Shown here piece by piece: positions 24,643 to 30,709 of a stretch of 64,000 nt of DNA. Made by a program: the position numbers and the translations under genes. The notes below the pieces were generated by a model. It was not told the DNA's origin, ran no database searches, and was given only the letters and a program-made list of their open reading frames with translations. The stretch is from Streptomyces sp. NBC_01750 (GTDB lineage Bacteria > Actinomycetota > Actinomycetes > Streptomycetales > Streptomycetaceae): positions 2,172,001-2,236,000 of the forward strand of contig NZ_CP109137.1 in assembly GCF_035918095.1 (NCBI RefSeq), given 5' to 3'. The stretch's first letter is position 1. The number at the start of each line of letters is the position of its first letter.

Positions 24643-24664
24643 CACCTACTGAAATGAGTATGTG
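24643..24664 (+). promoter_or_regulatory. Hairpin CACCTACT-GAAATG-AGTATGTG just before a start codon (copy 1)
   Basis: The stem has one mismatch and ends 2 nt before ATG 24667, where no Shine-Dalgarno is seen. An exact-stem copy lies at 26130-26151. It is either a DNA operator or an RNA translational operator. Confidence 0.6.
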
Positions 24665-24666
24665 CC

Positions 24667-24876
24667 ATGCCCACCCCCGCTGACATCGCTAACCGCCCGC
24701 GCACTCGCCAGTCGCTTGAAGTCCTGATTACCGTCATGGCCGCCCGCCTGCTTGACGACGACGCACCAAAGGTCGAGGACATCCAGGCACTGTGCAATGT
24801 GACTGACTCGCTGGCCCGGCTGGTCAACGCGCAGGCTGCTTCTAAGGCCACCACGTATCGGCAGGCTGCCCGATGA
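24667..24876 (+). CDS. Hypothetical element protein, 69 residues
   Basis: This predicted all-helical small protein reads MPTPADIANRPRTRQSLEVL ... IQALCNVTDSLARLVNAQAA. ATG 24667 is directly preceded by the repeated hairpin instead of a ribosome-binding site. It overlaps the next gene by ATGA. Family unknown. Confidence 0.65.
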   Translation: MPTPADIANRPRTRQSLEVLITVMAARLLDDDAPKVEDIQALCNVTDSLARLVNAQAASKATTYRQAAR

Positions 24877-25139
24877 GCGACCGCACAGCAGATGTATTCG
24901 ACGCGCTGAGGGCCGTAACGGTCGACGACGAAGAGCGCTTCATATTCCGGGACACCCTCTGGCTGGTCGTAAATGCGTACCTGACCGGTGCCGGTAAGCC
25001 AACCGTCCCATTCGGCGCCTTTCTCGCTGTAGTTACTCACGCAGGGTTCCGCATGGACGAGCGACGCCTGTACGGGCTGACTAACCCCTGGTGGAGCAAG
25101 GCTCGCCAGACCAACAACGCGCGACAGCGCACCAACTAG
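24873..25139 (+). CDS. Hypothetical element protein, 88 residues
   Basis: The protein begins MSDRTADVFDALRAVTVDD and ends with a basic, polar segment (WWSKARQTNNARQRTN) that could contact nucleic acid. It is translationally coupled to the preceding gene by ATGA and followed after 12 nt by the 240-residue gene. Not recognised. Confidence 0.65.
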   Translation: MSDRTADVFDALRAVTVDDEERFIFRDTLWLVVNAYLTGAGKPTVPFGAFLAVVTHAGFRMDERRLYGLTNPWWSKARQTNNARQRTN

Positions 25140-25151
25140 GGAGAACCACCC

Positions 25152-25874
25152 ATGACTGACATCACCATGTTCCCGCCGTCCGAGCTGCTTCCGCAGGCTG
25201 TCGCTGAGCTAATCGCCGAGCGCGACCTAACCCATGAGCGGCTGACTGATTTCGAGGACAAGTGGGCTGACGTCCTCGCTGAGAACTGGCGGGCTATCGC
25301 TGAGGGCAAGGACATTCGCAGCGCGATTGACGCTGTGGCCGAGGGGAAGGACGGGCTAAAAGGCACCAGCGAGGTGGCCAAGGCCCGGGATGCCCGCCCG
25401 CGAGTGGTCGGCGTACACCAGGCCCTCACCTCTGCCGTGCGAAACGCTGACAGGGCTGCTGTGGAGGCTTACCGGCCGGTGGCTGGCACTCTCCTGCCGG
25501 AGGCCATGAACGGCCTTCAGGCGGCCGCACAGCGCACCGAGGAGGCTTACCGCGCATTCCTCGCTGCCCGCGATGCTTTCGGCGCTGCAACGTCATTCGT
25601 CAACTACGTGCGTGCCTGGCAGGGTTCCGGCCGCCCGGACTACAACGACAGCGTTTGCAATCCGCAGTGCGCTGATGGTCTTGTGCCGAGCTTCACTGAG
25701 CCGATCGCTGAGATTCGCGAGGTACTGGGCAGCTTCAAGACGGCCCGCGAGCCTGACCCGCTGGTAACGGTCACGTTCGGTGACGGAAAGTCGATGGAGA
25801 TACAGCGTTCGCAGGCTGTAGCGCTGGCAAGGTCTGCCAACAATGAAATCCGAATCGCTGAGGGTGACGCCTGA
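25152..25874 (+). CDS. Hypothetical element protein, 240 residues
   Basis: This is the largest unknown of the element. It is acidic and mostly helical, with a central Ala-rich coiled-coil-like region (AAAQRTEEAYRAFLAARDAF), a CNPQC pair near residue 172 and a C-terminal beta-rich part (PLVTVTFGDGKSMEIQRSQAV). Length and composition recall phage scaffold or host-takeover proteins, but there is no motif to prove this. AGGGAG lies 9 nt before ATG 25152. The last base of its stop overlaps the next ATG. Confidence 0.7.
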   Translation: MTDITMFPPSELLPQAVAELIAERDLTHERLTDFEDKWADVLAENWRAIAEGKDIRSAIDAVAEGKDGLKGTSEVAKARDARPRVVGVHQALTSAVRNADRAAVEAYRPVAGTLLPEAMNGLQAAAQRTEEAYRAFLAARDAFGAATSFVNYVRAWQGSGRPDYNDSVCNPQCADGLVPSFTEPIAEIREVLGSFKTAREPDPLVTVTFGDGKSMEIQRSQAVALARSANNEIRIAEGDA

Positions 25875-26110
25875 TGTACCCGTACCAAATCAAGGCAGTG
25901 CAGCAGTCCGCAGCCCTGGCCAATTACCGGCGCGCGACTGAGCCCAAGCCTGCCGAGCTTGAGCCGTCGACGCCTGCCGTGCAGCCTTGGCCCGAGGGGC
26001 AGCTAACCCGCGCTGATCTCGACGGTATGAGCCCTGCGGACATTGTCAGCGCCAAGCGTGAGGGGCGGCTAGACGCTCTTCTGGGCCGCATGGACGGCGT
26101 CAGCGAGTAA
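25874..26110 (+). CDS. Small element protein with LTRADLDGMSPADIV motif
   Basis: This 78-residue protein has an N-terminal helix, a Pro-rich linker and a C-terminal LTRADLDGMSPADIVSAKRE-GRLDALLG segment. Motifs of this kind recur in short actinophage and integrative-element proteins of unknown function. It is coupled to the preceding gene (TGATG). Confidence 0.65.
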   Translation: MYPYQIKAVQQSAALANYRRATEPKPAELEPSTPAVQPWPEGQLTRADLDGMSPADIVSAKREGRLDALLGRMDGVSE

Positions 26111-26129
26111 GGCGCGCAGCGCACCCACC

Positions 26130-26151
26130 CACCTACTGAAATGAGTAGGTG
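26130..26151 (+). promoter_or_regulatory. Hairpin CACCTACT-GAAATG-AGTAGGTG (copy 2, perfect stem)
   Basis: Eight-base-pair perfect arms enclose a GAAATG loop identical to copy 1 at 24643-24664. It sits in the gap after 26110 and is followed by a terminator-like hairpin at 26164-26200. Confidence 0.65.
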
Positions 26152-26163
26152 ACTACCACCCCT

Positions 26164-26200
26164 GGGGGCTGGCTGGCGTAATGCTGGTCGGCCCCCTCTT
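26164..26200 (+). terminator. Terminator-like hairpin
   Basis: GGGGGC (26164-26169) pairs with GCCCCC (26191-26196), followed by TCTT. It lies between the hairpin repeat and the gene at 26217. Confidence 0.6.
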
Positions 26201-26216
26201 GCTGAACGGAGGGCAA

Positions 26217-26498
26217 ATGCCCAACCCACTAATCATCCTCGCGCCGTACCTGGTGCCCACACGTGACCCTGAATACTGGGCTGCGCTCCGCATTGTTGAG
26301 GCATTGCTGACTGACCATCAGCCAGCCGCTGGTGACCTTTGGCATTTCGGTAACGATGCACCGCGCATTGCCCAGGTGATCGCAGCGCAAGTGCAGTTGC
26401 CTACTAACGCTGACCGCGCTGACGTCTATGCAGCGATCAATGATCTGTCCTCGCTGGTCGTCAACAGTGAGCGGTCACGGAGAGTGGGGGGTTCTTAA
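26217..26498 (+). CDS. Hypothetical element protein, 93 residues
   Basis: MPNPLIILAPYLVPTRDPEY begins the protein. It has conserved-looking aromatic and acidic positions but no known motif. ATG 26217 is chosen over the in-frame ATG 26181 because ACGGAGGG lies 5 to 12 nt upstream of it and 26181 falls inside the terminator hairpin. Confidence 0.65.
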   Translation: MPNPLIILAPYLVPTRDPEYWAALRIVEALLTDHQPAAGDLWHFGNDAPRIAQVIAAQVQLPTNADRADVYAAINDLSSLVVNSERSRRVGGS

Positions 26499-26589
26499 AC
26501 GATCATGTGGGGACGAACAACGCGGGGGAGGGCCGAAAGAGATCTGCCCGGTTCAAAGACACGATGCCCAGTTCAGAAGGTGACGGAAT

Positions 26590-26739
26590 GTGACCCTGTA
26601 TTGCCGCACCTGCGGTGAGCGTAAGCCACACACAGAGTTTGTGCACCGCTCTCTACTGCCCGACCCGCGTGTTCCTCGCTGCGCTGACTGCTACCGGAAA
26701 TACACCCGGCGGGACAAGCCACGCCGACACGACGACTGA
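26590..26739 (+). CDS. 49-residue zinc-ribbon-like peptide
   Basis: Reading from GTG 26590, the protein starts VTLYCRTCGERKPHTEFVHR and continues with VPRCADCYRKYTRRDKPRRH to TGA 26737-26739. Two CxxC pairs 23 residues apart and a basic tail give a small zinc-finger or ribbon fold like those in phage early proteins. GAAGGTGACGGAA precedes the start. It is too short for usual ORF cut-offs. Confidence 0.65.
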   Translation: MTLYCRTCGERKPHTEFVHRSLLPDPRVPRCADCYRKYTRRDKPRRHDD

Positions 26740-26763
26740 AACTGAACACGTTCAAAACTAGCT

Positions 26764-26799
26764 GCCCTGGTCTTCCCCGGCGGGAGGGCCAGGGCTTTT
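26764..26799 (+). terminator. Terminator after the zinc-ribbon gene
   Basis: GCCCTGG (26764-26770) pairs with CCAGGGC (26789-26795), followed by TTTTC. Confidence 0.85.
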
Positions 26800-26818
26800 C
26801 CATGAGGAGGCACAGCGT

Positions 26819-27001
26819 ATGACAGACCGAATCAGCGTCAGACACAGCGACGCCACACGGGAGTACCTGGGTGACATCACGGCGGCTACCGGGGTGACAA
26901 GCGTCAGCGAGATAGTGACCAACTCGCTGCACCTGTACCGGGATTACCTGCGAATGAACCCGGGTGACCCGCTGCGGGTGACAGGGCACACGCATGGGTG
27001 A
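26819..27001 (+). CDS. Ribbon-helix-helix-like small DNA-binding protein
   Basis: This 60-residue protein has an N-terminal strand DRISVRHSDATREYLGDIT, a turn with TGVTSVSEIV and a helix VTNSLHLYRDYLR. The spacing strand-helix-(G.S.SE)-helix matches CopG/Arc-type dimers. It is probably an autoregulator of the following gene, which it overlaps by 8 nt. GAGGAGG lies 8 nt before ATG 26819. Confidence 0.65.
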   Translation: MTDRISVRHSDATREYLGDITAATGVTSVSEIVTNSLHLYRDYLRMNPGDPLRVTGHTHG

Positions 27002-27203
27002 CGACCGGCTGAAAGCCCTACTCGCGCTGTCAGACATGGAACTCTGCCGCCCGCTGTGGGAATGGCTGCCGGATCAGCGCAGAGACGTCATACGCGCCCG
27101 CGAGAGACGCCGCTTTGCCCGCTGGGTCCCCGAATCCCCAGAGGACGTGTACCAGCCGTCAGAGGCTCACACAGCCGTTCTTGAATTCGCGCCGACCGAA
27201 TGA
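26994..27203 (+). CDS. Hypothetical element protein, 69 residues
   Basis: The protein begins MGDDRLKALLALSDMELCRP, continues with an Arg-rich RRDVIRARERRRFARWV segment and has an acidic end. It overlaps the RHH-like gene, an arrangement like antitoxin-toxin pairs, although no toxin motif is seen. A large hairpin (27207-27251) follows. Confidence 0.6.
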   Translation: MGDDRLKALLALSDMELCRPLWEWLPDQRRDVIRARERRRFARWVPESPEDVYQPSEAHTAVLEFAPTE

Positions 27204-27206
27204 CCA

Positions 27207-27251
27207 GAAGCCCCGTACTCGCTGCCTTCCTGGTGGCCGGTGCGGGGCTTC
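27207..27251. terminator. Terminator hairpin
   Basis: Perfect 9-bp arms GAAGCCCCG (27207-27215) and CGGGGCTTC (27243-27251). Confidence 0.75.
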
Positions 27252-27300
27252 CGTGCGTTCGGCCCTGCCCGCTGGGGAGTTGCGCCCGTAGGCTTGCTGT

Positions 27301-28512
27301 ATGGCTGAGCACCTGGGCGACCGGCTAGCGCGTCTGCGCCGTCTTGCTGATCTGACGCAAGAGGGGTTGGCGGAGCGCTCCGGCGTGTCCGTGGACGTAG
27401 TACGAAAGCTAGAGCAGCGACGGAAGCACAGCGCACGACTGCCGACCCTGCACGCGCTGTCTCGTGGGCTAGGGGTTGAGCTGACGGCGCTGCTGGGCGA
27501 CCCGCCGGGAGTGCCCAGCAACGGCGACGCGGACCCCCCTCAGCTAGTCGCTGTGCGCCGCGCAATCTCACCCCCGCTGTTCGCCCCACCCCCGGAGCCG
27601 AACGGTGCTGAGCGGCTGTCCCTGGCGCTGCTCCGCCGCGAGATTGCTGACGGCTGGACCCTGTACCACGACGCCGAGTTCGGCCGCCTTATGGAAGTGC
27701 TGCCCGGCATCATCGCTGACGCTCGCTTCACTGCTGCTGTGGGCAATACCGACGAGAGAGCAGCGGGGCAGGCTGCGTTGGGTAAGGCGCTGCAATTGGG
27801 CGGACACCTTGCCATCCGTTTAGGCAAGACGGACCTTGCGCTGTCAGCTCTTGAGCGCGCCATGAATGCTGCGTCCGACTCTTCCGACCCGCTGCTAGCC
27901 CCGATGATCAGTAACTCTGTGGCTTGGAACTATCAGCGGCAGAACCGATTGGACGACGCGGAGCACCTTGCCGTTTACGCGGCTGATGGTGTCGAGAAGC
28001 AGCACGGGCAGACGGCTGAGGGGCTACGCGTATGGGGTGGACTGATCATGTCCGCTGCAACGTCTGCTGCCCGTTCCGGCGACTACGACACAGCGAACGA
28101 CATGATGACCACAGCGGAGAATGCGACGCGACGCCTAGCCACGCTGCCCGCTCCGGCCGACAGCAAGATGGTTTCGGTCTTCAGTCGGTCGTCCGTACGA
28201 ATTGAGCGTGTCCGGCTCGCTGTACAACATGCACGGCCGGAAGAGGCACTGAGCCTCGCAAAGGGAATGCGCCTGAGCGCCGATACTCCCCCTTCCTGGC
28301 GTACGTGGCTCTTGCTCGACGTAGCGCGGGCTCATGCCGACCTAGGGAACGCTGAGGGGGCTGTGAAGGCTCTTGAGCGGCTGCGGCAGATTGCCCCGGC
28401 ATGGATGCGTCATCACACGCTCGCTGTGGCCATAGTCAGCGATCTGTGGGCAGGGCCGTCCCGTCCCCCTGGTTTGCGCAAACTCGCTGAGTTCCTGGGA
28501 GTCGCCAACTAG
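27301..28512 (+). CDS. XRE-family regulator with tetratricopeptide-like C-terminal region
   Basis: This 403-residue protein has a Cro/C1 helix-turn-helix at residues 1-65 (LGDRLARLRRLADLTQEGLA ... SVDVVRKLEQRRKHS). A long helical region with TPR-like pairs follows (ALGKALQLGGHLAIRLGKTD; ARAHADLGNAEGAVKALERL). This architecture is common in Streptomyces regulators that sense peptides or other ligands. It is the likely master regulator of the element, with its own terminator-bounded unit. ATG 27301 has no strong Shine-Dalgarno. Confidence 0.85.
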   Translation: MAEHLGDRLARLRRLADLTQEGLAERSGVSVDVVRKLEQRRKHSARLPTLHALSRGLGVELTALLGDPPGVPSNGDADPPQLVAVRRAISPPLFAPPPEPNGAERLSLALLRREIADGWTLYHDAEFGRLMEVLPGIIADARFTAAVGNTDERAAGQAALGKALQLGGHLAIRLGKTDLALSALERAMNAASDSSDPLLAPMISNSVAWNYQRQNRLDDAEHLAVYAADGVEKQHGQTAEGLRVWGGLIMSAATSAARSGDYDTANDMMTTAENATRRLATLPAPADSKMVSVFSRSSVRIERVRLAVQHARPEEALSLAKGMRLSADTPPSWRTWLLLDVARAHADLGNAEGAVKALERLRQIAPAWMRHHTLAVAIVSDLWAGPSRPPGLRKLAEFLGVAN

Positions 28513-28601
28513 GCCGCAAAAGTAGGCCGTTCCGTCCCTGTAGTCCCTCATGGCATGGCGAGATCCTCAGCGCATCCGAGACACGGCGGAGGGTGCGAGC
28601 G

Positions 28602-28814
28602 ATGGCGCGCAGTACGACCATGACAGCGGCAGTCCAATTAACGGAGCCCTCCCAGGAGAAGCCCATTCCCGTGCCTGGCTGCGACGTCTGCAAAGCGCTG
28701 GCAGGACAGTGGGGACAAGCGATAGAGGCAGGGTCTCCCGCGTACGACCCCTCGCACGCCACTGATCTGGCGGTGGAGATCAGACGGCACCCTCACGGAA
28801 GGGGGCAACGGTGA
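28602..28814 (+). CDS. Small protein partner of the regulator region (unrecognised)
   Basis: This 70-residue protein contains a CDVCKAL motif and a C-terminal His/Arg segment. ATG 28602 is preferred over GTG 28593 because GGAGG at 28588-28592 is correctly spaced. It overlaps the next gene by 4 nt. Pairs of this kind often follow XRE regulators in Streptomyces, function unknown. Confidence 0.65.
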   Translation: MARSTTMTAAVQLTEPSQEKPIPVPGCDVCKALAGQWGQAIEAGSPAYDPSHATDLAVEIRRHPHGRGQR

Positions 28815-29038
28815 CCCGCTCCGTACTGCGGTATGTCGCCCACGTGATCAGACACGTACCAGACGGCGGACTCACGGCGCTGATCACGTGCGTGGCGCAT
28901 GGATGCGGTGACACCAGCGGACCCCGGGATGATGCCGACGACGCCCAGGATTGGGCCCTTGCCCACACTGGCCGGACCGGGCACGACCTGTTCCGCCGTG
29001 AGTACGTAGACCATGCCCGAGTGACCCGCGCCGAGTAG
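28811..29038 (+). CDS. DUF7848-like small protein
   Basis: This 75-residue protein reads VLRYVAHVIRHVPDGGLTAL, then a Cys-containing CVAHGCGDTSGPRDDADDAQ, then DWALAHTGRTGHDLFRREY. The block CxxxxCxxxSGP...AQDWALxHTGxTGHxxFRR is typical of a widespread streptomycete family (DUF7848 from memory) found next to XRE regulators. It is coupled by GTGA to the preceding gene and is the last gene before the right attachment site. Confidence 0.75.
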   Translation: MTRSVLRYVAHVIRHVPDGGLTALITCVAHGCGDTSGPRDDADDAQDWALAHTGRTGHDLFRREYVDHARVTRAE

Positions 29039-29104
29039 CCCCGGCCCGCTGAGCGACGGCAGCAAGACAGCTCAGCGAGTCGGAACCGGCCCCGTCTGTG
29101 ACCT

Positions 29105-29133
29105 GCCCCCGTGGGTCATGGGCGGGGCTTTCT
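29105..29133 (+). terminator. Terminator at the right end of the element
   Basis: GCCCC (29105-29109) and GGGGC (29124-29128) with further internal pairing, followed by TTTCT. Confidence 0.7.
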
Positions 29134-29179
29134 CTGGGTTCATCCCCGCTGGTCAGACCGCCCGCGATAACCTGGTGTT

Positions 29180-29196
29180 CCGTTGGTTCAAGGGCA
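29180..29196. other. Right attachment site
   Basis: The element arm CCGTTGGTTCAAGGG (29180-29194) ends at the CA core (29195-29196). Host sequence resumes with GGCGATATCGCTCC, the start of the dsbA-like gene read on the minus strand. See the left site for the reconstruction. Confidence 0.75.
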
Positions 29197-29226
29197 GGCG
29201 ATATCGCTCCAGATCTCGACGCGCAT
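29188..29226 (-). pseudogene. 5' remnant of the disrupted dsbA/FrnE-like gene
   Basis: The sequence reads MRVEIWSDIACP followed by TGA contributed by the element. GGAGAG lies 7 nt upstream of ATG 29226. This is exactly the N-terminus missing from the 3' part at 19512-20222, so it marks the insertion point. Confidence 0.85.
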
Positions 29227-29305
29227 GCTCATTCTCTCCAGGGTTGTACGGGGCCGGGGCGCGGAGGCCTCCTCCGCTCCGGCGTCAACGTGCTGCGGGT
29301 GCGGC

Positions 29306-29782
29306 TCATTCCGCCGCGGGCGGCACTGTGAGGCGCAGCACGAGATGGGTGTCTGCGCGCGGCTCGTCCGGGTCGGGGAGCCAGCCGTGGTACGCGTAGA
29401 AGGCCTGCGCGCGCCTGTTGTGCTCGAAGACCTCGAGGCGGGCGGTGCGGACCCCGGCGCGCTGCCAGGCCTGGACGCAGGCGGCGTGCAGGGCGGTGCC
29501 GATGCCGTCGCGCCACCGCTTGGGGTCCACATGGAGCTGGGTGAGTGTCATGACCGTACCGACCTCGCGGAAAGCGGCGGCTCCGGCGACGGTCCCGTCC
29601 TTCTCGGCGCAGAGCACCGCCCCGCGCTCGATGGCGGTGGCCCAGCCCGCGCGGGTGCGGGCGTGCTCGGCGTGGCCGTCGAAGGCGTCGTCCGGGAGAT
29701 GGCCGCGGTAGTAGCTCGCGCGGGCCTCGGCGTGGAGGGCGGCGATGGCGTCCAGGTCGGCGGGAACGGCTGTTCTGATCAC
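29306..29782 (-). CDS. GNAT-family N-acetyltransferase
   Basis: This 158-residue acetyltransferase has motif A LHVDPKRWRDGIGTALHAAC (the acetyl-CoA loop), then ARLEVFEHNRRAQAFYAYHGW. The N-terminal MIRTAVPADLDAIAALHAEA is typical. The substrate is unknown. It lies upstream of the dsbA-like start on the same strand, 79 nt apart, so the two may once have been co-transcribed. Confidence 0.88.
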   Translation of the reverse strand: MIRTAVPADLDAIAALHAEARASYYRGHLPDDAFDGHAEHARTRAGWATAIERGAVLCAEKDGTVAGAAAFREVGTVMTLTQLHVDPKRWRDGIGTALHAACVQAWQRAGVRTARLEVFEHNRRAQAFYAYHGWLPDPDEPRADTHLVLRLTVPPAAE

Positions 29783-29829
29783 GGTGGTGGTGACGCCGGG
29801 AGATCAGCCGGCGGTTGCGGTCCGGCTGA

Positions 29830-30015
29830 GGAGGCGCTCGGTGGGCGCTCGGTGTGCGGCCGACGCGGTGCCGGATGTGCCGGCGCGGCGAGTCAGCCGT
29901 GCCGAGGCCGCCGGCGCGGGCGGGCTGTTCCATCGGCAGGGCGGTGGTCTCGAGGAGTTGGCGGGCACGCTCGATGCGCCGGTGGAGCAGTCACTGCTGG
30001 GTCTCCGCATGCGGC
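29830..30015 (-). pseudogene. AraC/GlxA-type regulator C-terminal remnant
   Basis: Read on the minus strand, the frame gives LLHRRIERARQLLETTALPM, then AGGLGTADSPRRHIRHRVGR and TPSAHR. This is the end of an AraC HTH domain. The Trp codon expected before LLHRR is TGA (29991-29993), the first part of the gene is absent, and the frame then runs on without homology. It is a decayed regulator. Confidence 0.65.
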
Positions 30016-30093
30016 CGGGCGCCGCCCGGTTTCCGGGCGGTCCAGGCGCGGGCCCGGATCCGGGCCCGGGGCCCCACGGTCGGCAGTCCGCCC

Positions 30094-30705
30094 TCAGCTG
30101 CCGTCGCGCAGTCCCTCGGGCCAGCCCGCGCGGAACTCGATCCGGTCGAACGTCACCACACAGCCCTCACCCACCGGGGACTGTGCCAGGAAGCCCACGA
30201 GCGCGGCCCCGGCCTGCTCCTCCGTCCCGAGGGCGAAGATCCGCACGAAGGTCCAGTGCTCGCCGTCCGTCGAGGCGTGGAAGGCGAAGGCCTTGCCCGT
30301 CCGGCTGATCCGCAGCCATGCGCTGCCCGCCACCTCGAAGGAGTTGGCGTCGTCGGAGTGGCCGCGGGTGACGACCGTGCAGATGGTGGGCTTGTCCGGG
30401 GAGAGCTCCAGGCAGAGCTTGGCCCACTCCCGCTCGCCGACGTGCAGATAGAGCACGCCGGCGTCGAAGGCCGCGGCGAAGCCGACGGTGACCCGCGCGA
30501 TGAGCTGGAAGTCGCCCTCCGGCGAACCGAGCAGGCGTGGCGCGTCGGAGGCGGGTTCCAGCGCCTCGCCGGCGGGCGGTACGAAGCGGTCCTGCCTGGC
30601 TCCCGCCCAGCCGGTCAGCACCCCTTTCTCGTAGGACCAGTTGGCCTCGGGGCCGTAGGAGCGCAACGGGAAAGGGAGTTCGGGCAGGTCGATGGGCTCG
30701 GTCAC
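30094..30705 (-). CDS. DUF1349-type concanavalin-like protein
   Basis: This 203-residue cytosolic beta-sandwich protein has FAAAFDAGVLYLHVGEREWAK, TICTVVTRGHSDDANSFEVA and HASTDGEHWTFVRIFAL, matching the DUF1349/YesU-like family often linked to carbohydrate metabolism. GTG 30705 starts 4 nt after the aldehyde dehydrogenase stop, so they form an operon. Biochemical function unknown. Confidence 0.8.
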   Translation of the reverse strand: MTEPIDLPELPFPLRSYGPEANWSYEKGVLTGWAGARQDRFVPPAGEALEPASDAPRLLGSPEGDFQLIARVTVGFAAAFDAGVLYLHVGEREWAKLCLELSPDKPTICTVVTRGHSDDANSFEVAGSAWLRISRTGKAFAFHASTDGEHWTFVRIFALGTEEQAGAALVGFLAQSPVGEGCVVTFDRIEFRAGWPEGLRDGS

Positions 30706-30709
30706 GGAC

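Larger units (their letters stand above)
20200..29196 (+). mobile_element. Integrated element of about 9.0 kb with a large serine integrase, inserted in a dsbA-like gene
   Basis: The ends are fixed by the split host gene: the CPWC half lies left of 20199 and the MRVEIWSDIA half lies right of 29197. Contents are a serine integrase, a short coupled ORF, a broken P4-type helicase, about a dozen tiny unknown genes, a zinc-ribbon peptide, a ribbon-helix-helix-like protein and an XRE regulator. GC is visibly lower than the flanks and ATG starts are commoner. No terminase, capsid, tail, relaxase or FtsK/Tra gene is present, so it resembles a phage-satellite or plasmid-derived island rather than a full prophage or ICE. 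Confidence 0.9.

Noticed and set aside
20307..29038. Complete prophage
   Set aside because: No terminase, portal, capsid, tail or lysis genes are recognisable.
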